A DNA stretch of 64,000 nt from Pseudognaphalium luteoalbum (lineage: Eukaryota; Streptophyta; Magnoliopsida; Asterales; Asteraceae): assembly GCA_963422505.1 (NCBI GenBank), contig OY730198.1:24601266-24665265 (forward strand), written 5' to 3'. Below, piece by piece: positions 10,239-21,454 of this stretch (position 1 is its first letter; each line of letters starts with the position of its first letter). The notes beneath the pieces are model-generated. The model ran no database searches. It was given only the letters and a program-made list of their open reading frames with translations, and had not been told where the DNA came from. A program made the position numbers and the translations under genes.

Positions 10239-11680
10239 GGTTCAATAGTATATTTGTTATCTAACTTACGTGATTCAAGTTCTAATAGTGGTCTAAACTC
10301 ATTAGACACAAAACTTAAATCAGCACCTGAATCGATTAACACAGAGGCATAATGGTTGTTTACAAGGAACGTACCAGTGACGGTGTTAGGGTCCTGGCGT
10401 GCCTCCTGTGCTCCAATCACAAATGCTCTTACTTGAGCCGGCTGATTGTTGATGTTGTTGGCTCGGTTGTTGTTACCACGGTTGTTGGTGTTGTTGCGGT
10501 TTTGGTTGTTCTGTTTATTATTGTTGGGATTTTGGTTGTTGAGTCGAGGGCATCGGTTCCGATAGTGCCTTGTGTCGCCACATTCAAAACACCCTTGGTT
10601 TCGGCGTTCGGTGTTCTCCCTAGGGGTAGGGTTAGCTTTGCAGTTTTGGGTTTTGTGACCCCAACCTCTACAGTTATTGCAATACCAACATTCACCCTCG
10701 TGGTGTTTGCCACATTTGTCACACTTAGGTTTGTTACCCAAGTATGGTTTTGATTCCACAGTGGTGGCAGCATAGGACTTTGGGTTCCCAGATCCCTTCT
10801 TATTCGTTTGACCCTGACGGTCACCTCCTCTGTCATTCCATTTACGCTTTGCACCTCCAGAACTGCCAGTTTCAGTATTGCTCGGTTCAACTTTGCCCGA
10901 AGCAGTTTTCTTGGTCAGTGTTCCCATCCTGACTGCCTCATCAGTCAGACTTTGCGTTAAAACAACAGCGCTCCTGAATGTGTCAGGTTTGGAAGATGTA
11001 ACCAAACTCCTGATTTGCGGTGCCAGACCATATACATAACGCTCGATGCGCTTGTACTCAGGTGTCACCATATGTGGCACTAGCCGTGCTAGTTCCTGAA
11101 ACTTGGTTGTATAACTAGTGATGTCGGCACCAATCATAGTGCTGTTCCACAGCTCAGTTTCGACTTTCTGCATCTCGCTACGGGGACAGAATTCCTCCAA
11201 CATCATGTTTTTCAGTACTTCCCATGACATGGAGTAGGCAGCTGGTCGTCCCAGTGATTGGACTTGACTGTTCCACCAAGTAAGAGCCTTGTCAGCAAGA
11301 GTGCAGGTGGCATATTTCACCATACAGTCTGGTGAACAGTCACTAATATCCAACACCGACTCTGTCTTTTCTATCCAGTGTATTATCCCAATAGCACCCT
11401 CGGTGCCACGATAAGTAACTGGCTTACAAGCTTGGAATGTCTTGTATGAACACCCTCGGCGAGTATTCGCAGGTGCCTCAGTATTAACAGGGGTAGACCC
11501 GCTGTTATTCATCCCATTCTCGCGATTTCGGCTTGCTTCGTACTCAGCAATACCTTCAGCTATTCGCCGTGCTATCATTTGTTCAGTAGTTTCATTGTTG
11601 TTGGGTGGGGGAACGGTTTCAGGAATGGAAGAAGGTGTCGTTCATCGACTGTTCTTAGTCATCCGTCGTTTTGGTGGCAT
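10239..11680 (-). pseudogene. Element B gag and start of protease, interrupted by element A
   Basis: The likely start is the ATG at 11680 (MPPKRR, as in A and D). Codon 13 is a TGA (11642-11644), so the uninterrupted frame only begins at 11578 (MIARRIAEG). Gag capsid motifs: IHWIEKTESVLDI, ALTWWN, SYTTKFQELA. Zinc knuckles: CNNCRGWGHKTQNC and CFECGDTRHYRNRC; in the second, the residue before His is Arg instead of Gly. A CDKCGKHHEGEC cluster and an Asn-rich linker follow the A/D pattern. Protease starts LIDSGADLSFVS and is cut at KYTIEP by element A. Reading continues about 20 codons into A's LTR to a stop near 10178, giving a chimeric end. Confidence 0.9.
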
Positions 11681-12382
11681 GATTCCGTTCTGCGATGAAA
11701 TAAAATGCAGAAGTCAATGCCAAGGTATTGAATGTGATGAACAAGATTTCACATTTTTAACAAAGAAACGATGTGAAGGATTGAAGGACAAGATTTTGTA
11801 TCACATGTCACACGACTTTAAAACGCCCATATGTAGTTAGTACAATATAATCACGTTGGCCAGGCGTCATTATATAATGCTAAATACATATTTCTTTTCA
11901 TCATCATTTAACACAGTCGAGTTCAAGGAAATTTCACATAAGGGTCAAAAATCAAGGTGTGGTATGTTTCATGGTTTTCAAGGAATGATCAAATGTTATT
12001 GATTAGTTACCGTTTCTAACACACGTATGTAAATGTAGATATAATACTGCAGTCGTTGTTGAATGTAATGAATACGAAATACAATCAAACATAAGTTATA
12101 TTATATCAAAAGGTGTAGCGCTGATACAACAGTTTTATAGAAAAACAAGATGGGATCCCTAATACGCCCCATCAGGGGTTAGCGCTATACAAAAGTCAAT
12201 GGGTTTTCCTATACATATACCCATTCTAACAACTGTTTTTCCGTCTAGTACATGTCTAGTACATACATACATCTATCCATCTGATACTAGTCTATACAAC
12301 ACGTGATGGACTTACTAACATATCCATCATCCAAAAAGTGGTCGACCTGATGCCCAGTAGGCACAGACCTCCGTACACAAGT
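11681..12382 (-). other. Element B spacer between upstream ORF and gag
   Basis: About 700 noncoding bases, longer than the 369 bases in A and 228 in D. AT-rich on the gag side. No repeat or coding sequence recognised. Confidence 0.55.
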
Positions 12383-13216
12383 CTAATGAAAATAAGGTAG
12401 AAACAACCCCACAGCTGTCCTCAGCACAGCTATCATCACACAAGCTCCAATCATCATCCCGGCTGTCCTCGCACGCCTCTCTAGTACCCTGACACGAGCA
12501 CGTGCGGTCTCGGCTATCTCTCTGGCAGCAACCACGTTGCTCAACAAAAAGTGGCAACGCTCATGTATGTCTGTCATGTCTCCATCCAGACGGGAGACAT
12601 CGCTCTGTAGCTCGGCAAGGTGAACACCCCTGCTACCAGAAATGCGAAACAATGTGCGAATCACAGCCACAATGGTAGGGAGAGTCAACTCCACGGGCTC
12701 TCCAGTGGTAGGTAATGGTGCGGAGGATCGGGAGGACTCTCCGGTCTCAAAAGTAGAAGGAAAACCCTCCAACGACCTCCACTGCCCCAACATAGGAGTC
12801 ATCCACTCCAAGTGAGCAAGCCTAGGTACCCCCTGTGGTGGCTCATCACAGTGCATCACCTTCTCCTCTGCCATCGGCGCCTTATCACGGGGCGCAAGTG
12901 GTCCTCTAGGGAAGTCTCGGACACACATCCGTGGTGTCCTCCTAGGTACCGGTCCTCTAGAAGGTCCAGCAGTCGTATGGCGTGTCGCCATGAAGGTAGA
13001 CCCTAACATACGAGTGGTAGGGTCAGTGGGGGTAGTAGCAGGTGGGACCACATGTGCAGTGGGTGGTGGGGTGATGTAGGCATCACTAGTGTCATCCGAT
13101 AGAGCTCTCAGCTGAACCGGTGGACACGCAACTCCGGTGCTAGCGTCGCTATGGTAGGAATCCTCAGTCGGCTCCTCATCAGAAGCATACAAATAGATCG
13201 GGCTGTGCCTCGACAT
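12383..13216 (-). CDS. Element B upstream ORF: coiled-coil protein with a C-terminal hydrophobic segment
   Basis: Start chosen at 13216 (MSRHSPIYLY) because the bases upstream, CTTTGTCTCAGC, match the context before the upstream ORFs of A and D; the frame extends 29 codons further up. The product is about 277 residues. The N-terminal half is acidic then Pro/Thr/Arg-rich and probably disordered. Residues near 200-250 form a likely coiled coil (HLAELQSDVSRLDGDMTDIH, then ARARVRVLERRARTAG). The last ~25 residues are hydrophobic (MMIGACVMIAVL, then VGLFLPYFH), suggesting a tail anchor. No motif of gag or pol is present. It occupies the same place as the A and D coiled-coil ORFs but shares little sequence. 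Function unknown. Confidence 0.65.
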   Translation of the reverse strand: MSRHSPIYLYASDEEPTEDSYHSDASTGVACPPVQLRALSDDTSDAYITPPPTAHVVPPATTPTDPTTRMLGSTFMATRHTTAGPSRGPVPRRTPRMCVRDFPRGPLAPRDKAPMAEEKVMHCDEPPQGVPRLAHLEWMTPMLGQWRSLEGFPSTFETGESSRSSAPLPTTGEPVELTLPTIVAVIRTLFRISGSRGVHLAELQSDVSRLDGDMTDIHERCHFLLSNVVAAREIAETARARVRVLERRARTAGMMIGACVMIAVLRTAVGLFLPYFH

Positions 13217-13366
13217 GCTGAGACAAAGAAGTCGTAGGTGACGTGTCAGTCGTATGTTAGATGTATGCAAAGTGTGTATGCATGCAATGAATGTTTTAGC
13301 CAAGGCTATAGTCTAGGTCTCTAAGGTTTTAGGTCACTTAAAGACTTCTAGTTCGCTATAACCAAT

Positions 13367-13380
13367 GGCTCTGATACCAA
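13367..13380 (-). promoter_or_regulatory. Element B primer binding site (initiator tRNA-Met)
   Basis: The minus strand reads TTGGTATCAGAGCC, identical to A and D, three bases inside the LTR that starts at 13384. Confidence 0.9.
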
Positions 13381-13383
13381 GTC

Positions 13384-16303
13384 TGTCACACCCCCCCAAA
13401 CAATAATTACAATTAGTTATGTTTAGTTTGCGGAAGCTTTAATGACGTGGCAGGGCTGCGAACAGTTATTTCAACCAACCGTTACATACACACTCAGAGC
13501 ATATGGTTATTGCACAACATAATAGATAAGGATGCCAGTTCAAACATTTGTTACAAAAGTTGTACGACTATGTAAGTCGTAATAGTAGTAGTGGAATTTA
13601 AAACATTTCAGTTTTAACAGTAATACGGTAAGTTTAAAATAAGATTTCATCAGTATGACCGCAATGTCTGCAGTTATACGAATGAAATCCCCAAAAGCGG
13701 TCCCGACAGTATGTGGCATCCTAATAGGTCCAGGGTTGTCCATCCTGAATGCATGCGATTTCTTACCCAGCTAATTTCCTGAAAAACATAGAGAAAGTCG
13801 TCAACAAATATGTTGAGTAAATTTACAGGTTTATATGTGTATGTGGTTAATTAAACCAAGTTTTTATAAATGATTTGTTATTCATTTATAAAATACAAGT
13901 TATGTAGGGTTGTTACCCTAAAGTATTGTTATGCGTGGGATGTCGTCCCAAAATATGTTACTGGTTGTTTACCAGTGTAAAATAAGTTACCGGTATGTTT
14001 TCCGGTATTTAACAGTTGTAGGATTCGTTCTTCCTAAAAGTATGTGGGAATTTACTTAGACTGTGATCCCCTGAAAGGTGAGCTAAACCTTGCAGGTTAA
14101 AGTAACGCGACCTAACCCTATAACCAAACCACAACCAGAACTTATGTTGTTTGCCTGAACGGACATTTAAGTATACGCTCCACAGTAGGAGGGTCGTCAC
14201 GGCAATAGTACTATCCGTATACTCAATGGCTAGAGTCACCTAGCTAATGGTTACAGTAGCATGTCATGGGGTCTTTCATGCACACAATCCAAGTCTAGGT
14301 CCGTACTAGGATACCTTGTCTAAATTCCCAAAATAACAGTGAATATGTAATATCACAAATCAACAGTTGTATAAAAGCAATAAAGCATTTATAGTTTGAT
14401 TGCATGTGTTGGCATGCAATTTCTATGTTTAACACCCCTATGTTTAAAAGCAGAAAACATTTAAAAGTAGGGGCTGTAAACTCACTGTGATGTGCTCGGT
14501 AAGGAAAGCTAGCAGCCGACAGGTAATAGCCCAAGGTGTGTTAACCTATATACAATAAATGTGTTAACATAAGTACGTTTGATTTGTTTAATCAACTTAT
14601 GTTAACGGTTTGTTTGTTTGAAGAAATTGTTGATTTCTTAATGATGTAAGTCGTTACATTTGTTGGTGACGTTATGTTGAAAATTGTTATAGATTCAACG
14701 TATTGAACTTGTCACGTGCATGTATATATATATTCATATATATATATGAGTTCTAAGGTTTACGTATTAAAATGTATATAAGTTTTATCTGTTATAAAAC
14801 TTCTTATTGTATTTATTTCCGTTCATAAAATAAATAAATAAATGTTATCGTCATTGGAAAGTCGTGATTTGTATGTATATATGAAGTATACATATAGGTT
14901 TGTCGTTTGTTATTAAGTGTGAATATATATATTTATATATATATATATAGATTCGTAAACGTTCCGTTTTATAAATATTCCTTCCGTGAAATAAATTGGG
15001 TCGCTTCTTATGTTTGGAATGTTTTGGAATGTTTTAGAAGTTTATGAAGTATACATATAGGTAAATATTCCTTCCGTGGAATGTTTTGGAATGTATATAT
15101 GAAGTATACGATCGGGTTGGTTCGTCCCTGTCGTTTGCACTCTGTTCTTGAGCTGTGTTCGACATGTTCGTATATATATGCGTTTCGTTACGAATTTTAG
15201 CTCATTTTCACACCATTTTCACGTCATTACATCACTACATCACATTTATATTAACTTTTATATACATGTTTTGTGATTCCAAGCTTGGTTTCATATAACC
15301 CATTTCAAGAACAACTCAAACCATTTTCAGGTTTATGTATTATATACACGGATTAAGATATATACATTTGTTATGTAACGAATTTGAGATGTAGAAAACA
15401 AAGAAAATGTGTTTCCTTACAATGAACTTTTGAGGATGATGAAGATGGCGATGTTGAAGATGATCTGCCTGTTGTTGTTTTACTCCTCTGTCTTTGTGTT
15501 TTGGCTCCAAGAAGGCAGAAGTAGAAGGAGAGCAAGATAGATGATGATGGTAGTAAAATGTGTGTGTTGGTGTGTGTTGATCAAATGATCAGGAGAGGAA
15601 AAAGAAGGAGCTGTATAATGAGTCGAGTATGGGAGATCACAATCTGTGGTCTCCCAATTATTGGAGTTAGTTGTGTATTTTAAGCCCGTTAGTTTCGAGT
15701 ACGGGTATAATTATAGCAATATAAAAGTAAACATTTTATATTTTTATTTTGTAGATGCTCTCCTGGTTCGTTATTTAAATTCGGAATAATGATGTTTTCA
15801 TTATTTTTGATTGTTGTACAATTTGTGCATTGGACTGCTAACATTTTAATTGAGTGCCAAATTTCAGTCGAATTTCGGGTTTATATTCTGAGGTAATGTT
15901 ACAAATGTCTCCAAATGAATGAGAAAATTTGAATTTTCCTCATCTTGATCTCTGACTGCATTTTAAAATTGTTTCTGTTCGTTTTATAATACGTTTTATG
16001 TTAAACGTATTTTTAACTCGTTTTATCTATATGTTATAGATACAACAGCACTCGTAATTAATAATTGAACTATTAATTATATTATGTCATCAATTTTTGC
16101 GGTATTTATCTGTCGGGTTCGTCCCGACACATTTGTACGTAACCTTTAAATACTTACGTATTAGTAATACTTTTTGTTTAAAAGTACTGGGCTGCTAGGC
16201 TTACATCACATCATTAAGTTTTGTTTTAAACTTAATCAGGAAATTAACGTAAGAATGCACATGCTTAAATGTTAATCATTACCTAATTTGGAGAGTTGTC
16301 ACA
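13384..16303 (-). repeat. Element B 5' LTR (about 2920 bp)
   Basis: The plus-strand ends read TGTCACACCC and GTTGTCACA, next to the primer site on the left and interrupted LTR C on the right. The right end resembles the end of LTR A (CCTAATTTG before the terminal bases). Internal AT runs lie near 14722-14748 and 14925-14950. Short segments are duplicated between 14870 and 15115: GAAGTATACATATAGG twice and ATATTCCTTCCGTG twice. A minus-strand TATA-like CATTATACAGC near 15610-15620 precedes a CT-rich stretch and may mark the promoter. Confidence 0.8.
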
Positions 16304-16380
16304 GGTAGGAACGTAGGCATCCAAAAATGTATTTGTAAGACAGTACGTATCCTGTCAATTGTAGGAAAAATTAGTATTTT

Positions 16381-16628
16381 TGATCCAAGTCAGTAGGATC
16401 CAGGAATGGCAGGGAAAGTCAGTATCCCTCGATCCAAGTCAGTAGGATCCAACACCCAAGTCTGTAGGGCAAAACAAAATAGTAGGGAGAGTAAGTGTAC
16501 CTCGATCCAAGTCAGTAGGATCTGATCCAAGTCAGTAGGATCTAGTACCCAAGTCTGTAGGGTTCAAATAGTAGGGAGTGTCAGTGTCCCTTGACCCATG
16601 TCAGTAGGATTTGGTCCATGTCAGTAGG
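16381..16628 (+). repeat. Degenerate tandem repeat, GATCCAAGTCAGTAGGA motif
   Basis: About eight copies of a 16-17 bp motif (GATCCAAGTCAGTAGGA, drifting to GACCCATGTCAGTAGGA) alternate with related ACCCAAGTCTGTAGGG and a CAGTATCCCTC-type segment. This gives a higher-order unit of roughly 90-110 bp. Confidence 0.75.
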
Positions 16629-17439
16629 ACGCATTAGTTGCTCAAGAAGTAGAGACTTTGTACGTGTGCCCAAGACGTAGGGACTTCTCAATCAGTTAGT
16701 AAAAGGTGTTGCTGGTTGTTCTCCAGCGGGTTTCCAAGTTGTAATAGTTTGTAAATGTGTAAACGGTATTTCATCAATAACATTTTGTTATAAAACTTAT
16801 CAGCGTTTTATAATTTGTTTATACCTCTAGAATACAAGTATCCTCTGTATAGTTCAAAAGTACTCTTAATCGTTCGAGTGAAACAGGTATACAACCGTGT
16901 AGTCATGGCAATCAGTAGTAATAGTAGTCTATGTTTTTCACCCTAAGTTGAAAGCAGTAAAACAGTTAAAAGTAGGGCTGTGAACTCACATGGTGAGCTA
17001 AATGTGTTCGAGTGCTAGCAAAGCCTACACCCGGGTAAAGTCCTTAACGTCCTAAACGCAAGAGATAGTACTATAAGTAGATGTCTCGCAAGACCATCTA
17101 GGCTAGTTGTCTACACAACTAGTTATGTCCAAAGTTTGTTTAATCGTTTGTTTTAGAAAACATGTATGGTTCGTTGGTGACGGTTGAAATAATAATTTCA
17201 AAGTATTGTTATTATGTTCGAATTGTTGTACACTTAGGTGACGGGGGTTCGGGGGCAGCGCCCCTGGTAGCGGGGTCCAAGGGGTGGCAACCCATGGCAG
17301 GGTCCAATGGGCAAAACCCCTGGAAGGGGTCGAGCTGCCAGGTCAGCTGGAATAATTTTTATTTATGTATATATTGCTTTAATGAAAACGCATATAAAAT
17401 TTTAATTCGTTAGTTTCAGCTCGAAAATTTCGATCCATA

Positions 17440-17690
17440 AATGTCAGTTCGCAAGGTCAACTCGCAGGTGGGTTCGCAGTTCAATTCAGCTCGCAAGTTG
17501 TTCGGCTCGCAAGCCAGTTCAGCTCGCAAGCCTCGACTCGTAAGTCTCGACTCGCGGTCGGTTCGCATGTCAACTCTCAAGTCAGTTTTCATAGTTTAAC
17601 TTCGCGAGTTTAGTTTTGGTAGCTGAGTTTCGGTTCGCAGGACGAACTGTGAACTGAGATCTCAGTTCGCAGGACGAACTGATCGTATTC
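17440..17690. repeat. TCGCAAG / CAGTTCG motif array with hairpins in LTR C
   Basis: Repeated AGCTCGCAAG, GTTCGCAG and TCGACTCG-type motifs over 250 bp. At the end, CAGTTCGCAGGACGAACTG (17663-17681) pairs with itself (CAGTTCG against CGAACTG), and a near copy lies at 17632-17648. Confidence 0.7.
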
Positions 17691-18575
17691 TAAACATTTA
17701 AAAACGCATCTTAAGTCGATTTTTGGACATAATATCATTGGGTAAACGTTCTAGCATGTCAATAAAAGCATTACAAGTTTTTTAAAAGTGTTTAGGTGTT
17801 TATTACCTCGAAATAGAAATTGAAAAAGATGAAGATGTAAAGCTCGAGATGGTGATCGTTTCCTGGTGAATCAATATCATGATTTGGTGTGTTTTTCTAA
17901 TGACAAAATTCGTGGGGTTTTGGGCTAATCTCGGTTCGCCGAATAGAGAGAGAAAGGAGAGGAAGAAAGGTTGGTGGTGGTGGTGTGTGTGAAAAGAAGA
18001 AGAAAATGAAGTAAAAAGGGGAAAAAGTGGGTGGGTCGGTTTAGGTTGGATCCGCGGGTCTGGGCCGACCCGTTTGGGTCTCGTGTTCGCGTTATTTCGT
18101 TCACCCTATCGTTAAATAGCATAATACTTTTAATTGATAGATTTCTAAAAATGTTTTCGAATAAGTTTTTAAATCAAATATTTTATGAAAATATATTAGG
18201 TGGGTTATAAAATATAACTTTGTTTTGTCTCAGTTTTACGGATATGTTTTGTCGTTTAATTTATGTTTCGCACGATACGAACTACTTCGTAAATATTATC
18301 GCCATAATATTTAATAAATAATAACATTATTTAATAGTTTCGTATTATTGAATAGTTTTGTTCACCAACAGTCGTATTATTTTGTCACGTTTATTTTCAA
18401 TTGTTTTGTACACAATTATAACAATTACAAAATATGTAATACTACGCGTATTAGTTAGTTGGGCTCTGCTAGACTTACGTCTAAAATGTGTTGTGAATTC
18501 ACTCTTAGTTAGGGAATTAACCTAGAAATACGTGCAATTACTGTTTATAATTATGTCGAAATTGCGGGGTGTTAC

Positions 18576-19380
18576 ATTGATAGAATCTCAAACTTTATTT
18601 AAACTTATTTCGTTTATAGTAATGAATTGGTGATCCATCAACTACAATAACAACAATGTTAATACAAAGATTTACTACAAACGGATATAAATTACATATC
18701 GCAGAATAGAAAAACGCAACGAATATAACATAATGATGAAAAAGACGTATAAGTGAAATATATGGTTATATTATGTATTATTTTTTATATATTTAAAAAA
18801 ATACAAAAAATAGTCAGTGCGGCGGTTCTGTTAATTTGGGTCGGTTTTGAGACGTTAACCATAACAGGTTCGATTTAATCGGTTAATATGAAAACAAAAA
18901 CCGAACCATCGTTTAATATTTTGGGCCGGTTAATTTGGATCGATTAATTCGGTTATAGGTCGGTTTTCGGTTTTCTTTGCTCACCCCTACTAAATAAACC
19001 TCAAAACAAGTGTGTTTTTGAGCGTCGGCGACACTTACCAACAAGAAAAACCCTCATATGTATTTGTGGAGCTTTTAAGTTTTTACTAGACCTTGGTCTT
19101 TTATAAAAATATTTATTGGATCATTATTGGGCTTTGATTAATTAGATACTAAACAGTCCAAACTATTTATTTTCTATGTTCCTTTTTCTTTTCTTTTTTT
19201 CTACAGTTTATACCATTCTATCATTCAATGTTTTCCATAAACTAATTTAAAAATAGACATATTTAATCTCTTCTGTTGACATTAGTATTTTAGGTGCTTT
19301 TAGTTAGGTGCTTTTAAATTAGTTTTCATTTCCCAAACTTTAATAGTTAGATATTTTATTTAATTGGTAAAAATTGTAAG
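18576..19380. other. AT-rich unassigned DNA between LTR C and the E locus
   Basis: About 800 bases with no open frame or recognisable coding similarity. A CGGTT-rich stretch (18818-18995) ending GCTCACCCCTA looks like a degraded non-autonomous DNA transposon end, but no opposing terminal repeat is visible. The last bases, CCTGT at 19381-19385, are the target duplication of the following LTR. Confidence 0.5.
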
Positions 19381-19639
19381 CCTGTTGTAACGCCCCGAAA
19401 ATATGTAAGTTTAAATTATTACAATACGTTTATGTTTTAGTTTTATATGTATTTAATATGTTAAAAGTTTAAGGTAGCAAGATAGTTGGAATAGGGTTAG
19501 TGGGACTAACCAAATAAGAAAAGGTATGTTAGAGGGACTAAATGTGTATATATGAAAAGTAGAGGGGAAGAGTATGTAAATTGAATTAATAAAACATCCT
19601 ACAGCTTTCTAATTTCTTCCAAACTGAAAAATCAAATAC

Positions 19640-19644
<5 letters not shown>

Positions 19645-19676
<32 letters not shown>
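19645..19676 (+). repeat. (GT)n microsatellite in LTR E
   Basis: A run of about 15 GT units. The same site in the 3' LTR (29815-29840) is shorter and ends in TATGT, so the run length differs between copies. Confidence 0.9.
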
Positions 19677-21283
19677 GTGGACTAAAACCAAGAAGAAGAA
19701 AAAGAAATCGAAAATTGAGTGAGGAATTGAGTGAATTGAAGCTAGTAATCTCCAATTTAAGTATCTCTAAGGTATGTATGATCATTATACTAGTTCAATT
19801 TAAGTTAGGGTTTGAATTTCTTATACCCTAGATTTATGAAAGTTCATGTATATTAGTTAATTCAATGAATTAATGTTTTAGGAATGTTTTAGATTGATGT
19901 AGCATGATTAATTCTTGCTAGTTTGATTTAGAAAGTTAGAATCATATGTTAGTGGGTAATTGAGAAATTATGAATATGTATATGATATGGTAAAGTGAGA
20001 TGTTAATGATTAGTGATGATTATGACTAGAAAGGATAAGTAATTACCCATTTATGTATGATTATGAGTTAAAGTTATGAGACATGTATTAGAAAGTTAGG
20101 TGTGGTTAAGTAACACCTAATTCATGTGATTAAGGTTTAAGAAAGAAGTAATTGTTATGTTAAATGATTATGATATGTGTTTAGGTGATCAAGGGAAAGA
20201 AGTTAATTCGAGTAAATTGCTTAATCAAGTTAAAGGTAAGTAGATGGATATGAATGAATGATGAATCAAGTAATGAGCGAGTCATTAGCTTGACATGTTC
20301 CGAGTAATGAGTCATGAACATTAGCTCGGTATTAATGTTAACTAGTAGTAGTTAACATGATGATGATGTTTAAGGATCCTTAATGTGATGATGTTTATGT
20401 TAAAGTTAAAGTTTCCATTACTTACTAAGCAATTGCTTATATGTTATGTTTAAATGTTTCAGGTGAGCCAAGTGTTAATAAGGGTGACTTGGGAAAGGGA
20501 CACGTTTGATGCTAGTGGTGGAGCTTGTTACTCGGTTTTGGTAACAAGTCTTATCTCCTTTTATCATGCTCTAGATATGCTACACCCCGTTTGTAAAGTT
20601 TATGACACTAACCAAGTTTTGTAAAGAATGTTAAGTCTCACTTGAAATGGTACATGATGTTTTGTTGAAAGTCAAAGTTATGGTTAAAGTCTAAGTCATG
20701 GTGAGACTTATATGTTAAAAGCTTGAATGTATGAAAAGTGTGAAAGTAATGTGAAATGAGAAATTTTGAGTTATGAAAGTCAAAAGTGTCATATTTTGAT
20801 TTTGAGGGTAATTGATGACGTTAGTAAGTTAGTTTGACTTAAATAAGTCAATTGGGTAAGAACTGACCAAGAAAGTGGGTCAATATGGTCAAAGACCCAA
20901 TCGGGTCATTTTGGTGTTCAAATGGGCAACCAATGAGGATACAAGTCAAAAATTGAGTTATACTTGAATATAGTCAAATGCTATGGCACTAATAAGTTGT
21001 AAATAATGTGTTGAAAGTATGGTCAAAATCTTAGAATCAGAATGTGAGTGATTTAAAAGTTAGAATGTCAAAATTTTGGTCAAAAATGGCCTAAAACTCG
21101 TCTACGAGTCAAATCCCGACAAAATGTGAAATTTGAAAAAGTGAAAATGAGTGAAGTTACATTTTGATATAGTAAAGGTGCCTGCAAAATTTCATGTCTT
21201 AATTCATAATGAGTAAAAAGTTATGCGCATTTAAAGTTGGTTTAAAAGTTGACTTTTGCTGACTTCCAGAATTAGGCATAGCC

Positions 21284-21454
21284 ACGCGATCCCAGAAAAT
21301 TTTCTGGATCGCATGAGTCAGTGCAATTTTTGATCAGAAAATTTTGTTCTTAGATACGCGATCCCAGAAATTTTCCTGGATCGCGTATAACAGTGTATTT
21401 TTGAAACATAAAGTTTTTTAAGTGCTTACGCGATCCAACTTCTTTCTAGGATCG
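21284..21454. repeat. Three GCGATCC / GGATCGC hairpins in LTR E
   Basis: Three successive inverted repeats. The middle one (21355-21387) has perfect 10-bp arms TACGCGATCC and GGATCGCGTA. The first (21284-21313) is similar, with inner CAGAAAATTTTCTG also self-complementary. The third (from 21427) is broken in its right arm by insertion X. All three are intact in the 3' LTR (third at 31562-31593) and recur in the partial LTR at 24554-24730. Confidence 0.88.

Larger units (their letters stand above)
10239..16303 (-). mobile_element. Element B: Ty3/gypsy chromovirus-like, 5' part only, split by element A
   Basis: The minus-strand order is 5' LTR (16303-13384), tRNA-Met primer site, upstream ORF, gag, and the beginning of protease, where element A has inserted at 10238. 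The remainder of pol and the 3' LTR should lie left of the window. Gag is clearly related to those of A and D (SYKTFQACKPVTYRGTEGAI against A's SYKDFLSCKPLNFKGTEGAI) but diverged enough to be another family. B itself interrupts LTR C. Confidence 0.9.
16304..18575 (-). repeat. LTR C, right part of a third chromovirus-type LTR, interrupted by element B
   Basis: Ends GGGTGTTACA at 18575, the same terminal sequence as LTR A. It contains the segment found in LTRs A and D (a tract around TAAGTAGATGTC, then ACTAGTTATGTCCAAA near 17120-17136) and a CT-rich minus-strand leader near 17940-18010. Its left part is missing because B is inserted at 16303/16304. No internal coding region of C is in the window. 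It may be a solo LTR or the start of an element whose body lies left. Confidence 0.75.

Noticed and set aside
12327..12557. Short Cys-rich minus-strand frame
   Set aside because: It overlaps the longer upstream ORF of B in another frame; Cys/Arg/Asp bias follows from that overlap.
17162..17413. 83-codon plus-strand frame in LTR C
   Set aside because: No motif, opposite strand to the LTR's sense, and a G-rich stretch explains its composition.
18818..18995. hAT-type MITE remnant ending GCTCACCCCTA
   Set aside because: Only one possible terminal sequence is visible, with no opposing inverted repeat or 8-bp duplication, so I mention it only as a possibility.
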